A stretch of 39,846 nt of DNA from an uncultured Opitutaceae bacterium (GCA_903929355.1 CAIYUN010000039.1:1-39846), one strand, 5' to 3'. Positions 17,740-26,245 are shown, counted from the stretch's first letter. A program made the numbers and translations. Notes: generated by a model from the letters alone, not told the origin.

Positions 17740-17815
17740 TGGTGGGCCGACCGGGACTCGAACCCGGAACCAATTGCTTAAAAGGCAACTGCTCTAACCA
17801 TTGAGCTATCGGCCC
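17740..17815 (-). tRNA. tRNA-Lys (UUU)
   Basis: Seven-pair acceptor GGGCCGA/TCGGCCC, a D-arm with AGCTCAATGGTTAGAGC, anticodon stem GTTGC/GCAAT with loop CTTTTAA (anticodon TTT), and T-arm CCGGG-TTCGAGT-CCCGG. The discriminator base is A, and CCA is encoded at 17742-17740. There is no intron. P3 palindromes lie just downstream of its 3' end. Confidence 0.97.
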
Positions 17816-17986
17816 CCACGCCAGGGGACTGATTTGGGTTTGCCCCCGGCCTTGGCAAGTGTTTTCTGTGGGTCCCACCGCCCGTCAGTTGACCCGGTGC
17901 CCGCTTTTTCCTCGTTTTTCGGAACCACCATGTCCGCCTCCCGCCAGCCTTCGCCCGTGTCCGGTCCGCCCGGCGAAAGAATTCCG

Positions 17987-18011
17987 GGAACATTTCAGGA
18001 GCAATCCCGTC
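17987..18011 (+). promoter_or_regulatory. ECF-type promoter of the sigma gene (likely autoregulatory)
   Basis: GGAAC at 17987-17991 and CGTC at 18008-18011 are 16 nt apart, the classic -35/-10 pair of ECF group promoters. The expected transcript start (about 18018) falls just before the ATG at 18029. This supports that start over the ATG at 17930 and suggests the sigma factor drives its own gene. Confidence 0.65.
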
Positions 18012-18028
18012 TACAGTCGGCGGAGAAT

Positions 18029-18631
18029 ATGTCGGCCAAAATCCAGGAAGCCACCCTCGACCGCGTGCTTGTGGACCGTTTCAAAAACGGGGACGCTGCC
18101 GCGTTCAACGAGATGGTCGAGCGGTATTGGGGGCGGATCTACGCCATGGTCCACCAGCTGCTCCGCAACCCTCAGGACGCCGAGGAGGTTACGCAGGACG
18201 CCTTCATCCGCGCGCACCGGGGGCTCGTGAACTTTCGGGGCGAGGCCGCCTTCTCCACTTGGCTCTACCAGATCGCCACCAATCTCGCCCGCAACCGCTA
18301 CTGGTACTGGTGGCGCCGCAAGCGCGACAAGAGCGTCTCCTTCGACGCACCCGTCGGCCCCGACACCAACCTGACCCTCGCCGAGGTCATCCCGGCCGAG
18401 CTCGACTCCCCGGACGACCTCACCGTCACCCAGGAGTTGGTGGACCGCGTCGCCGCCGGCATGGAGAAGCTCAACGCCAAGCACCGCGAGATCCTGATCC
18501 TGCGCAACGTGAAGAACCTCTCCTACGAGGAGATCGCCGTCATCCTTCATCTCTCCATCGGCACGGTGAAAAGCCGCATTGCCCGGGCCCGCGACCGCCT
18601 TCGCGACAAAATTGGCGACGACCTGACATGA
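18029..18631 (+). CDS. ECF RNA polymerase sigma factor (RpoE-like)
   Basis: 200 residues. Region 2 (about 20-90) contains LLRNPQDAEEVTQDAFIRAHRG and FSTWLYQIATNLARNR. Region 4 (about 140-195) has LNAKHREILILRN and the helix-turn-helix YEEIAVILHLSIGTVKSRI. An upstream in-frame ATG at 17930 would add 33 low-complexity residues and start before the ECF promoter, so 18029 is preferred; GGCGGAG precedes it closely. The stop overlaps the next start (ATGA), giving translational coupling with the anti-sigma gene. It redirects RNA polymerase on release by that partner; the stimulus is not visible. Confidence 0.93.
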   Translation: MSAKIQEATLDRVLVDRFKNGDAAAFNEMVERYWGRIYAMVHQLLRNPQDAEEVTQDAFIRAHRGLVNFRGEAAFSTWLYQIATNLARNRYWYWWRRKRDKSVSFDAPVGPDTNLTLAEVIPAELDSPDDLTVTQELVDRVAAGMEKLNAKHREILILRNVKNLSYEEIAVILHLSIGTVKSRIARARDRLRDKIGDDLT

Positions 18632-19299
18632 ACATGAAAGACCAACGGTTCACCGAACTCCTCAACCTCCACCTGGACCACGAGCTCACGCCCGTCGAGG
18701 CGGCCGAGCTTGAGGCCGAGATGCAGCGCGCCCCCGCCCGCCGCCGGCAGTTCCGGGAGTTTTCCCGGATGCAGCGCGCCTGCGCGCAATTGTTTGAACG
18801 CGAGCACGCCCGCGCCCCCGCCTCGTTCGCCCTCGAACAGGCCCTGCGCGACGCCGAGCGCAAGGTCGCCGCGCCGGCCGCGCGCCCGCTTTACCGCCAT
18901 CCCCTGGCGAGCGCGTTCGCCGGTTTTGCCGCCATGGCCGCCTGCGTCGCGTTCGTGGTGCTGCGGAGCACCCCCCCCGCCCAGGTCCAGACTTTGGCCC
19001 CGGGCTTCGCCAGCCACCAGGCTCCCCCGTCCCCGGCCGCCTCGCTCGCCTCCTACCCGGCCGGTTCAGCGCTGGGCGACGATTATAAGTCCATTTACGA
19101 GGATCAGGTGGTGTCCGACTCGGGCCACACGGTGGCGGACTGGATGCAGGGCGTCGAGCTGCCGGCGTTGCAGCCGGTGATCATCGATGCGTTGGCGGTG
19201 AATTCACCTGCCAGGCTGTCGTCCTCGCTCGTGAGCGAGGTCACCCCGCATGCCTTGCGGGTCAATACGGAGTTTGTCGGTTTCCAGTTCCAGCGCTGA
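18628..19299 (+). CDS. Membrane anti-sigma factor for the upstream ECF sigma
   Basis: 223 residues, with its ATG overlapping the sigma stop codon. The cytoplasmic N-terminus (LLNLHLDHELTPVEAAELEAEM) is the short helical sigma-binding type but lacks the HxxxCxxC zinc ligands. A single helix (ASAFAGFAAMAACVAFVVLR) spans about residues 94-113. The extracytoplasmic part of about 110 residues is Ala/Pro-rich and ends QFQR. Overlap with the sigma gene and topology make the role likely; no protease site is recognisable. Confidence 0.85.
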   Translation: MNMKDQRFTELLNLHLDHELTPVEAAELEAEMQRAPARRRQFREFSRMQRACAQLFEREHARAPASFALEQALRDAERKVAAPAARPLYRHPLASAFAGFAAMAACVAFVVLRSTPPAQVQTLAPGFASHQAPPSPAASLASYPAGSALGDDYKSIYEDQVVSDSGHTVADWMQGVELPALQPVIIDALAVNSPARLSSSLVSEVTPHALRVNTEFVGFQFQR

Positions 19300-19355
19300 G
19301 CGATCCATCCTGATCAGGCAGTTGCCAGCACGGACATCCGTTGAACCAAGTATCA

Positions 19356-19377
19356 GCACCCGCCGGGTGCGGGTTTT
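19356..19377 (+). terminator. Possible terminator after the sigma/anti-sigma operon
   Basis: GCACCC-GCC-GGGTGC followed by GGGTTTT. The stem is short and the U tract brief. A similar GCACCC/GGGTG hairpin at 22448-22461 also lies beside the CTGTG repeats, so it may be part of a repeat and not a dedicated terminator. Confidence 0.4.
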
Positions 19378-19403
19378 GCCGCCACCATAAAATTCTTCTG
19401 TGG

Positions 19404-19467
19404 TTTGCTCTGTGAACTCTGTGTCTGCACTCTGTGTTCTCTGTGCAATCCTTCTGCGCGTTTTAGG
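19404..19467 (+). repeat. 64-bp dispersed CTGTG-rich repeat, copy 1
   Basis: Starts TTTGCTCTGTGAACTC and ends CTGCGCGTTTTAGG. It aligns without gaps to the - strand of 22350-22413 at about 84% identity. It fills most of the gap between the converging anti-sigma and xylulokinase genes. Confidence 0.85.
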
Positions 19468-19493
19468 TTTATCGTGGGCTCCCAATCCCTTTC

Positions 19494-21014
19494 TCACCCA
19501 TCCGCCAGTTTCCGTTGGATTGGAAACACGTCGCGCAAGGCCAGGCTGAGCCGGTCCTGCAACGCCTGCAGCTCCAGATAGTGCGCGGCGTGGGCCCGGT
19601 TGGGCACACAGCGCGTGCCTTCGTCCAGCGCGACGGCGCCGGTGGTGAAATCAGTGATTCGGGCCTTCGTGCCGCCCTCCTGCCGGGCGACACACCAGGC
19701 GGCCTGCAACGCGCCGCCCAGCGCCGCGCCCTCGTCCTCGACCATGGCCACGACGGGCACGCCGAAGATGTCCGCCATCAGTTGGCGCCAGACGGGCGAC
19801 CGCGCGCCGCCCCCGGTCACGCGAATTTCCTTCGCCTTGACCCCGAGCTTGGCGAGGCGGCGCAGGCCGTAGTTGAGCCCCATCGTCACCCCCTCCATCG
19901 CGGCCCGCGCGAGGTGACCAGCGGTGAAATTTTGTTGGGTCAGGCCGAGCAGGACGCCGGAGCCGAGCGGGACGTTCGGCGTGCGTTCACCGGCCAGGTA
20001 GGGCAACAGCACCAGTCCGCCCGCGCCGACCGGGGCCTCGGCCACCGCCCGGTCCAGGAGGGCGTGGTCAAATTCCAACAGGGAACGGAAATGGTCCGTC
20101 ACCGTGGTGACATTCATCGTGCAGAGCAGCGGCAGCCAGCCGCCCGTCGAGGAGCAAAAGGCCGCGATCTCGCCCTGGGGGTCCACCACGGGTTTTTCGG
20201 CATAGGCGTAAATGGTGCCGCTGGTCCCAAAACTCGCGGTGACGACCCCGGGCGAGACATTGCCGGTGCCAATCGCCCCCATCATGTTGTCGCCGCCCCC
20301 CGCGCTCACCGTCACGCCCTTGGGGAAACCATATTTCGCCGCCAGTTCGCCGCGAAGGGTGCCCGCGGCCCCGTCCGACGAGCCCAACGCCGGTAGCCAG
20401 TCCGCCAGATTCGGGTCGATGGCCATGACGGCCTCGCGCGACCAGACTCGGCGGCGGACATCCATGAGGGCCGTGCCGGAGGCGTCGCCGGGCTCCATGA
20501 AGTAATTTCCGGTGAGATGAAAATTCAGGTAATCGTGAGGCAGCAGGACGTGCCGCAGTCGCCGGTAATTTTTGGGCTCATGGCGTTTCAGCCAGAGGAT
20601 CTTGGGCGCGGTGAAGCCCGGCAGGATCAGGCTGCCGGTCCGGCGGATCGCCCCCTTGGGGCCGCCAAGCTTCCGGGTGAGCAGCGCGCATTCGGCGGTG
20701 GTGCTGGTGTCGCACCAGAGCTTGGCGGGACGGATGACCTGGCCACGCGCGTCCAGTGGGACAAAGCCATGCTGCTGGCCGGACACGCCGATGCCCCGCA
20801 CGCGGCCACGGTCGATCCGCCGCGCCACCGTCTGGAGGACGGTGTCGAGCGCGGTGATCCAGTCGGACGGATGCTGCTCCATGTGGCCGACCGGCAGGTC
20901 GGGAATAAGGGAGTGCGCGTGGCGGGCCTCTGCGACCACCTTGCGGGTGTCGAGGTCGAGCACGACCGCCTTGGTGCTCTGGGTGCCGGAGTCGATGCCG
21001 ATGAAGAGGGACAT
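19494..21014 (-). CDS. xylB: Xylulokinase (FGGY family)
   Basis: 506 residues, typical for the family. The N-terminal phosphate loop DSGTQSTK (8-15), SGQQHG (family SGQMHG), GGGDNMMG with catalytic Asp 242, GTSGT, GERTP, and the C-terminal FGGY signature GGGARSPVWRQLMADIFG are all present. It phosphorylates D-xylulose to xylulose 5-phosphate in the cytoplasm, feeding the pentose phosphate pathway. No xylose isomerase is in the window, but a XylR-type regulator and secreted hydrolases lie about 10 kb away. It is transcribed alone. Upstream lies a GTCAG-rich repeat with no clear promoter or Shine-Dalgarno. Confidence 0.93.
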   Translation of the reverse strand: MSLFIGIDSGTQSTKAVVLDLDTRKVVAEARHAHSLIPDLPVGHMEQHPSDWITALDTVLQTVARRIDRGRVRGIGVSGQQHGFVPLDARGQVIRPAKLWCDTSTTAECALLTRKLGGPKGAIRRTGSLILPGFTAPKILWLKRHEPKNYRRLRHVLLPHDYLNFHLTGNYFMEPGDASGTALMDVRRRVWSREAVMAIDPNLADWLPALGSSDGAAGTLRGELAAKYGFPKGVTVSAGGGDNMMGAIGTGNVSPGVVTASFGTSGTIYAYAEKPVVDPQGEIAAFCSSTGGWLPLLCTMNVTTVTDHFRSLLEFDHALLDRAVAEAPVGAGGLVLLPYLAGERTPNVPLGSGVLLGLTQQNFTAGHLARAAMEGVTMGLNYGLRRLAKLGVKAKEIRVTGGGARSPVWRQLMADIFGVPVVAMVEDEGAALGGALQAAWCVARQEGGTKARITDFTTGAVALDEGTRCVPNRAHAAHYLELQALQDRLSLALRDVFPIQRKLADG

Positions 21015-21033
21015 GGGGTTTTGGGCGAAAGAA

Positions 21034-21091
21034 GTCAGAGGTCAGTGGCCAGACGTCAGAAGGTCAGTAGGTCGAAGGTCAGAGGTCAGGA
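21034..21091 (+). repeat. GGTCAG-rich irregular tandem repeat
   Basis: GTCAG recurs six times in 58 bp, mostly as AGGTCAG spaced 8-20 bp. It lies upstream of xylB. No gene is visible in 21,015-21,374; the rest of that gap holds this repeat and the truncated dispersed element at 21254-21307. Confidence 0.75.
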
Positions 21092-21253
21092 CGGCGGAGG
21101 TCAATTCGCGACAGCATCGGCGGGCCGTTTTGGTCGGCAAGGATTTCTTCGGCTGGTGGGGTGCGCTGGCACTTCTGTCATCGATTTTTTGACCTCACAA
21201 GTGATTGGACCCAGCCCAAGAAATAAGTAGTAACAACTAACAAACAATGTCTT

Positions 21254-21307
21254 ACACAAATATGATTTCCGATATTTGTGTTCATTAGTGGCCATTAGTG
21301 GTTGAAA
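21254..21307 (-). repeat. Truncated copy of the 121-bp element with a 10-bp hairpin
   Basis: Positions 21281-21307 (TTCATTAGTGGCCATTAGTGG then TTGAAATCCGAC) match the end of the full copy at 23397-23537. The other half is replaced by ACACAAATAT-N8-ATATTTGTGT (21254-21281), a perfect 10-bp inverted repeat downstream of the spermidine-synthase-like gene. Confidence 0.7.
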
Positions 21308-21374
21308 TCCGACTCCCCGGTGCCCCGTCCGGACTCTGTTCCCTCGGGTTGCCTCCTGTAAAACCTGCCGAGTC

Positions 21375-22430
21375 TCACGGCGCGATCGTCGTGCCGCCGG
21401 ACGGAACCTTGGTCTCGTTGTTGGACTTCACGACGTTTTGAAATTCGACCGGGGCAAAGTCGTCGGTGAGCACGGTGGCGGTGGCGACCGCTTGGTCGGG
21501 GATGGGGATGTGCTCGCCGCTGACATAGCCGAGATCGAGCTTGCCCTTGAACAGCTTCGTCAGCCCGGCGGCATTCTCCCAATGCGCCGGATCGGTGATG
21601 GCGGGCGTCTTGTAGTTCACTGCGAAGGCGATGACATTGCCGCTGTCGGGCGGGTTGAAGAGCACGACCTGGGAAAACACCGACTGGATGGTCCTGATGT
21701 CCGAGTAGAACAGCTCGGTGCCTTCGTGGAGGTTGCTGATGAAGACGCCGCGGTCGCTGAGGCGCGCGGCGCACTCCTGGTAGAACTCCTTGGTCTTGAG
21801 GTGGGGCGGGATGTAGCCTCCGCGGAAGGCGTCGAGGATGAGCCAGTCCCATTGGGTGGTGTCGCGTTTCACAAACATCCGCCCGTCGGCGATGGTCACG
21901 GGAGTCTGGGCGGTGGGCTTGAACCCTAGGCGGGTCTGGCACAGGTCAAACACCTTGGGGTCCAGCTCGACGGTTTGCAGGAGCGCGTCGGGCCAGGTCT
22001 GGGCAAAGAGCCGGTGAAAACCCGCGCCACCGAGACCGATGATGAGCACCCGTTTCGGCTGGGGTTGGAACAACGCCGCAGCGTAGAGCGTCCGGGTGTA
22101 CTCGACCACGAGCTTGAGCGGGTCGGCCTGGTCCACGGCCGACTCCAGAAACTCGCCCCGGCGGGAGCGGGCGCGCAGCTCGACCATGGTGCCGAGTCGC
22201 TGGACCGTGAGGCTGTTGTAAAGGGTGTCGAAGTTTTCGACATAGTCGCCCGTCGGCGCGGCGGGCGCGGGCGGCGCGTCCGCGGCGAACACCGGGGTCA
22301 GGGCGAGGGCGAGCAAGGCGGAAAGGCTGAAGGATGAGGGATGAATCCTCCTAAAAAGCGCAGATGGGTTACACGGAGAACACCGAGCCCAGCCACAGAG
22401 TTCACCGAGCAAAGCACTTAAACGATCCAT
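21375..22430 (-). CDS. Spermidine-synthase-like (aminopropyltransferase/methyltransferase fold) protein
   Basis: 351 residues from the ATG at 22430; start uncertain. Residues 60 onward contain the nucleotide-binding motif VLIIGLGGAGFHRLF, the acidic strand end TVELDPKV, and WDWLILDAFRGGYIPPHL in place of the usual spermidine synthase catalytic segment, so polyamine synthesis is not assured. A signal-like stretch (SFSLSALLALALTPVFAADA) precedes it. Codons 6-27 are encoded by the 64-bp dispersed repeat (22350-22413), so the present N-terminus may be repeat-derived. The upstream gene on the same strand is the membrane half of a fused transporter/spermidine-synthase family, so the two likely act together at the membrane. 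Confidence 0.8.
   Translation of the reverse strand: MDRLSALLGELCGWARCSPCNPSALFRRIHPSSFSLSALLALALTPVFAADAPPAPAAPTGDYVENFDTLYNSLTVQRLGTMVELRARSRRGEFLESAVDQADPLKLVVEYTRTLYAAALFQPQPKRVLIIGLGGAGFHRLFAQTWPDALLQTVELDPKVFDLCQTRLGFKPTAQTPVTIADGRMFVKRDTTQWDWLILDAFRGGYIPPHLKTKEFYQECAARLSDRGVFISNLHEGTELFYSDIRTIQSVFSQVVLFNPPDSGNVIAFAVNYKTPAITDPAHWENAAGLTKLFKGKLDLGYVSGEHIPIPDQAVATATVLTDDFAPVEFQNVVKSNNETKVPSGGTTIAP
22350..22413 (-). repeat. 64-bp dispersed CTGTG-rich repeat, copy 2 (inside coding frame)
   Basis: Same length as 19404-19467, about 84% identical, opposite strand. It encodes the stretch ALLGELCGWARCSPC and onward at the N-terminus of the spermidine-synthase-like protein. Confidence 0.85.
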
Positions 22431-22439
22431 GGTGGCTGC

Positions 22440-22545
22440 AACCCTAGCACCCGGTGGGTGACTCCCAGGCTTTCCCGCCGTTCGATGCATTTCTCTGTGA
22501 CCTCGGATTTTATCTCTGTGTTCTCCGTGACCAACTGCTGATTCT
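22440..22545. repeat. CTCTGTG/GCACCC repeat fragments between the paired genes
   Basis: Holds AGCACCCGGTGGGTGAC and two blocks of TCTCTGTG(N)CTC at 22491-22503 and 22512-22531. Short relatives occur at 26183-26214 (CTCCGTGTTCTCCGTG) and 33685-33725. No gene is seen here. Confidence 0.6.
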
Positions 22546-22594
22546 AGGGTGATGGCGGTGAGGCCCGGAGCAGAGCCAAGGGGAGGGGAGGGTT

Positions 22595-23245
22595 TCATTG
22601 GGAGGAGGGCGGGGTGGGGCGGCGCAGGAGCAGGATCAACGCCGTCAGGCTGAGGGCGGCCACCGCCAGCCAGCCATACATGAGGTGGGAGACGCGGTAA
22701 TGGGGGATCAGGTAAAAGACCGTGAGCATGACGCCCGCGATGTTGCCGAGGGTGCTCACCGCGTAGACGACGCCGGAGGCCTGCCCCGAGGGCGTGCCGC
22801 GGGCGGCGAGCCAGCCCACGCACTGCGGGCCAAACGAGGAGAGCGCCGTCACGGGCACAAAGAACAGGCCGAGGCACGAGACCAGCAGGGCTTCGTTCAT
22901 GCCGGCGGCAGACTGGTCGTTCATCTGGCTGACATCGGGGATGAATTTAAGCTCCAGCCAGTCGAGCATGGGGGTGCTGTAAAAGGCGGTCACGGCGAGG
23001 GCGGCGACGCCGATCGCCGCCGTGGCGACTTGGAGCCGCTGGCGTCGGGCGACCGGAACGTTGCTGATCCAGCCGCCGAGCATCGAGCCGGTGCTGAACG
23101 CGGCCAGAAAGGTGGAGATGAGCCACACCCACTCGACGATGGTGGAGCCGTAGTGCGGGCTGAGCAGCCGGGAGGCGAGCATCTGGAAGCCCATGCTCAG
23201 GACACCGAGCACCACCACAATGGCATAAAAAAGGAAAAGCGTCAC
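22595..23245 (-). CDS. Membrane half of a split transporter/spermidine-synthase-type protein
   Basis: 216 residues from a GTG at 23245, giving an N-terminus that starts directly in a helix (LFLFYAIVVVLGVLSMG). A longer in-frame ATG at 23356 would add a Pro-rich stretch. About six helices follow, with GSMLGGWISN, FGPQCVGWLA and STLGNIAGVMLTVFYLIPHY. These are typical of the integral-membrane N-terminal part of fused MFS-like/spermidine synthase proteins. The soluble half is the next gene, 164 nt downstream in another frame, with repeats between them. Substrate unknown. Confidence 0.75.
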   Translation of the reverse strand: MTLFLFYAIVVVLGVLSMGFQMLASRLLSPHYGSTIVEWVWLISTFLAAFSTGSMLGGWISNVPVARRQRLQVATAAIGVAALAVTAFYSTPMLDWLELKFIPDVSQMNDQSAAGMNEALLVSCLGLFFVPVTALSSFGPQCVGWLAARGTPSGQASGVVYAVSTLGNIAGVMLTVFYLIPHYRVSHLMYGWLAVAALSLTALILLLRRPTPPSSQ

Positions 23246-23396
23246 AAGGGGAGGGGGATGGTTAAGAGGACGGCAGGGAGCCGGACTCGTTACACACAAC
23301 CGCGCCCGCGACAAGCGGCAAGAGGGAGGATTGAGCTGTAGCCACTGCTGATGCACGAAGGTAAGAATTTCGAGGCCTCCAGGGCAGGGCGATCAC

Positions 23397-23537
23397 CTAT
23401 GACCTCGCCAAACAAAAACCTGTAACCACTAATGTGCACTAATCTACACTAATCCGATCCTCTGATTAGTGTTCATTAGTGACCATTAGTGGTTGAAATC
23501 CGACCGCTCGAAAGGTTTTTCATCCCGGGTTTTATAA
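23397..23537 (-). repeat. Full dispersed copy of the 121-bp element (inverted), copy D
   Basis: Core palindrome 23424-23496: AACCACTAATG(TGCACTAAT) ... CATTAGTGGTT with GGATC centre. Flanks (GGGATGAAAAACC, CGAGCGGTCGGATTTC on one side; AGGTTTTTGTTTGG, GAGGTCATAG on the other) match copy E at 32974-33109. It fills much of the gap 23,246-23,591, which has no gene, and its hairpin may end the hydrolase operon transcript. Confidence 0.85.
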
Positions 23538-23591
23538 ACTCAGCTGTGCCGGGGTCACCGACCTCGCCTGCAAATCCTGCGACCGGGATCC

Positions 23592-26123
23592 CTAACCTCT
23601 CGGCAACACCGCCAGCCCGGGCGGCACGGCACGCATGAGGCCGCCGATGATCTCCACCGGCTTCGACTCAATCGTCGCCGAGGCCGGCGCGAGGCCGGCG
23701 CGGGTGGCGGTCACCGTGATCGCACCCGGCGTCAGCGTGGACCGCACGGCCACCCGGTTGATCCCGCATTCGGTGTCGAGATAAAGGTTGTTCGTGGTGT
23801 TGAGTTTGTCGCTGCAGAATCCGCCCCGCCAGATGACCGGTCCGCTCACGGCAAAATCCACCCGGGCCTCATCCGTCGGGCAGCGGTTGCCTTGCGCATC
23901 CACCACCTCAAAATCGATCAGCGCCACGTCACTGCCGTCCGCCTGCAGGCCCGAGGGGCCGGTGTGAACAGTGAGTTTCAGGCTCCTTGGGTCGCCGGCC
24001 GTTTTGATCTCCTGCTGCGCGACCACCTGGCCGCCCTTGGTGCCGACGGCTTTGATCGAGCCGGGCTCGAAGGCGACATCCGGGAAAGCGTAGATAAAGC
24101 CGGATTGCGGGGTGTTTTTGACCCCGAGCGACCGGCCGTTGACGAACAGCTCGACGCTGTCGCACAGGGCGGCGATGACGCTGATGGTCTTCCTGGTGGT
24201 GGCAGGGTAGTTCCAATGGCCGATGATATGGAGGTCGGGCCCGGGGCTTTGCATCACCCGCGTGGCGTAAAAGATCTCCTTGGGCAGGCGGACCCCGTCC
24301 ACCTTGCCGCTGACCCGGAGCACCTCGGTGCTCTGCTGCCGGCCGTCGGCATCGGAATCCGAGAAGTAGATGGAGGCGTAGGCGGAGAAATGGGCGTGCG
24401 CGGGATCGGGGTTGTCAATGCGGTTGGTGTCGAACGTGTAATAACGGCGGACCCCGGCGAGGGCGAAGGTCTCGGCATTGAAGTTGTAACTGTCATTCGG
24501 ACCCCGTTTGAAACCGAAATGGGGCGGGGAAAAGTCGTCCCAGATGCCCCGCGCGCCTTCCTCGCGGAAATCCTCGGTCTCGACGATCGGACCGTGGTCC
24601 CGGGACTGGTCGCTGATGGGGCGGCCGAGCATGACGCCGACATATTCGGAGGCGGCGACCGCCGCCGGATTGCTGAGCGAGCGGCAGCCCGCGACCCGGC
24701 CGCCGCTGGGATCCCACTGCTGGCGCAGCGCCACCATCTGCGCCATGTGTTCCGCGCTGATGGCGGCATTGCCCCCCTCCCAAAACAGGATGCTGGGGCT
24801 GTTGCGGAAATAGATCATCGAGTCGCGCATGACCTCCAGGCGCTGGTCCCACTGACGGCCGGTGGTCTCGTGCTCGCCATCGCCGGCCGGGCAGGAATTC
24901 GCGATGCCGGATTGGTCGCACGCGGTGACATCGGCCCGCGTGGGCGCGATGTGCATCCAGCGGAAGTAATTGCTGTTGCTCTCGCGCACCAGCGCGGCGG
25001 TGAAGTCGTGCATCCAGTCCGGATACGCCGAGCCGAGCCCCGGCCAGTCGTCGGCCGCGCGCTGCGAGTAGCCGGTGAGCCAGACAAACTTGTCGTTGAG
25101 CCAGACCCCGCCGGTGCCCGCGCCGCCCTTGAACTCGGCCTTGCGGAATCCGGTGTGGATCCGACACACGTCGGCCACCTGGCCGTTCACCGTGAGGATG
25201 GAATACACGTCGTAGAGATAGGGGTCCTTGATGTTCCAGAATCGCGCCCCGGCGAGCGGCCCGGCGGCGGTCAGCGTCGCGGTCTGGCCGCCGGCGAGGT
25301 TCTGGACGCCGCCCGCGAACTGGGCGCGCACCACGCCGTCCGCGTCCACGACGACCTCGGTGAGCGCCAGGGCGGCGCCCGCGGCGGACTCGTTGCGCAC
25401 CTGGGACTCGACATTGATCCCGGCGGTTTTGCCCGGGATATCGTAGTTTTTACCGAAGACATAGACCCCGGTGGTCTTCAGATTCTCATAGAGCGGCAGA
25501 GTTTGATACACCGGGCCCATGACATGCAGCCAGGCATCGCGGGTCAGCCCGCCGAAGTTCGGGTTGCTGTTGCTGTTCTTCCATTCGAACTCGGTGCCGG
25601 TGGCCTCCTCCTTGTAGTCGGTGCGGTTGTCCACCTTCACGGCCAGCACGTTGTCCTGGCCCCCAAACTTCACCAGGGCTGAAATGTCCAGGCCGCAGGC
25701 GGTGATCCCGTTCTCCGAGAGTCCGACCAACTGGCCGTTGAGGTAAAAGCGCGCCGCCTGCCGCAGGCCCTCAAACTCGAGGAAAATCTTATTCCCATCC
25801 GTGCCGGCGGGCAGCTTGAAATGCTTCCGATACCAGCCGATGCCCTGGTAGATGGTCTGGTCGCCATTGGGGTGGCTGATGAGGGCGCGGTAGCTGTCCA
25901 CGTCGTTCCACGTGTGAGGCAGGCTCACCTTCGCCCAGGTGGAGTCGTCGAATGCGGGGTTGTCCGCTCCCGGCACATCCTGCCGGATGAATTTCCAGCC
26001 GGGGTTGAAGTTGTAGGTCGCGCGCGGCGAGGCCGGCGGGGTGTAGGCGGCGCCGGCCGGCGCGGCCAGCAGCGCCGTCAGAACCAGCAGGGGCAGCAGC
26101 GCGAAACGAATGGGGTGGTGCAT
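23592..26123 (-). CDS. Secreted glycoside hydrolase family 2 protein, paralogue 1
   Basis: 843 residues from the ATG at 26123, chosen because a signal peptide (IRFALLPLLVLTALLAAPAGA) starts there. Order: GH2 sugar-binding jelly-roll (YNFNPGWKFIRQD, SLPHTWNDVDSYR, GIGWYRKHFKLP), Ig-like domain, TIM barrel, and C-terminal Ig-like domains (LQADGSDVALIDFEVVDAQG). At the usual acid/base GNE site it reads FWEGGNA (447-453); the nucleophile region is VETEDF (E515, E517). It is the last gene of a three-gene operon of paralogues, 122 nt after paralogue 2. Likely an exo-acting beta-galactosidase-like enzyme on plant polysaccharide; specificity unknown. Confidence 0.9.
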   Translation of the reverse strand: MHHPIRFALLPLLVLTALLAAPAGAAYTPPASPRATYNFNPGWKFIRQDVPGADNPAFDDSTWAKVSLPHTWNDVDSYRALISHPNGDQTIYQGIGWYRKHFKLPAGTDGNKIFLEFEGLRQAARFYLNGQLVGLSENGITACGLDISALVKFGGQDNVLAVKVDNRTDYKEEATGTEFEWKNSNSNPNFGGLTRDAWLHVMGPVYQTLPLYENLKTTGVYVFGKNYDIPGKTAGINVESQVRNESAAGAALALTEVVVDADGVVRAQFAGGVQNLAGGQTATLTAAGPLAGARFWNIKDPYLYDVYSILTVNGQVADVCRIHTGFRKAEFKGGAGTGGVWLNDKFVWLTGYSQRAADDWPGLGSAYPDWMHDFTAALVRESNSNYFRWMHIAPTRADVTACDQSGIANSCPAGDGEHETTGRQWDQRLEVMRDSMIYFRNSPSILFWEGGNAAISAEHMAQMVALRQQWDPSGGRVAGCRSLSNPAAVAASEYVGVMLGRPISDQSRDHGPIVETEDFREEGARGIWDDFSPPHFGFKRGPNDSYNFNAETFALAGVRRYYTFDTNRIDNPDPAHAHFSAYASIYFSDSDADGRQQSTEVLRVSGKVDGVRLPKEIFYATRVMQSPGPDLHIIGHWNYPATTRKTISVIAALCDSVELFVNGRSLGVKNTPQSGFIYAFPDVAFEPGSIKAVGTKGGQVVAQQEIKTAGDPRSLKLTVHTGPSGLQADGSDVALIDFEVVDAQGNRCPTDEARVDFAVSGPVIWRGGFCSDKLNTTNNLYLDTECGINRVAVRSTLTPGAITVTATRAGLAPASATIESKPVEIIGGLMRAVPPGLAVLPRG

Positions 26124-26245
26124 GGGAAAGGGGGAGGGCGAGGGCTCACGTGTTTGGGACTCTCCGGCAGATTTCGCCTGCCGGCTCCGTGTTCTCCGTG
26201 ATCTCCGTGTTATAATACGATTGTCAGGATTTGGCCCCTCCCCGC

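Noticed and set aside
19494-21014. Complete xylose operon
   Set aside because: Only xylulokinase is here; no xylose isomerase or transporter lies beside it, and the XylR-type gene faces the GH2 genes about 10 kb away.
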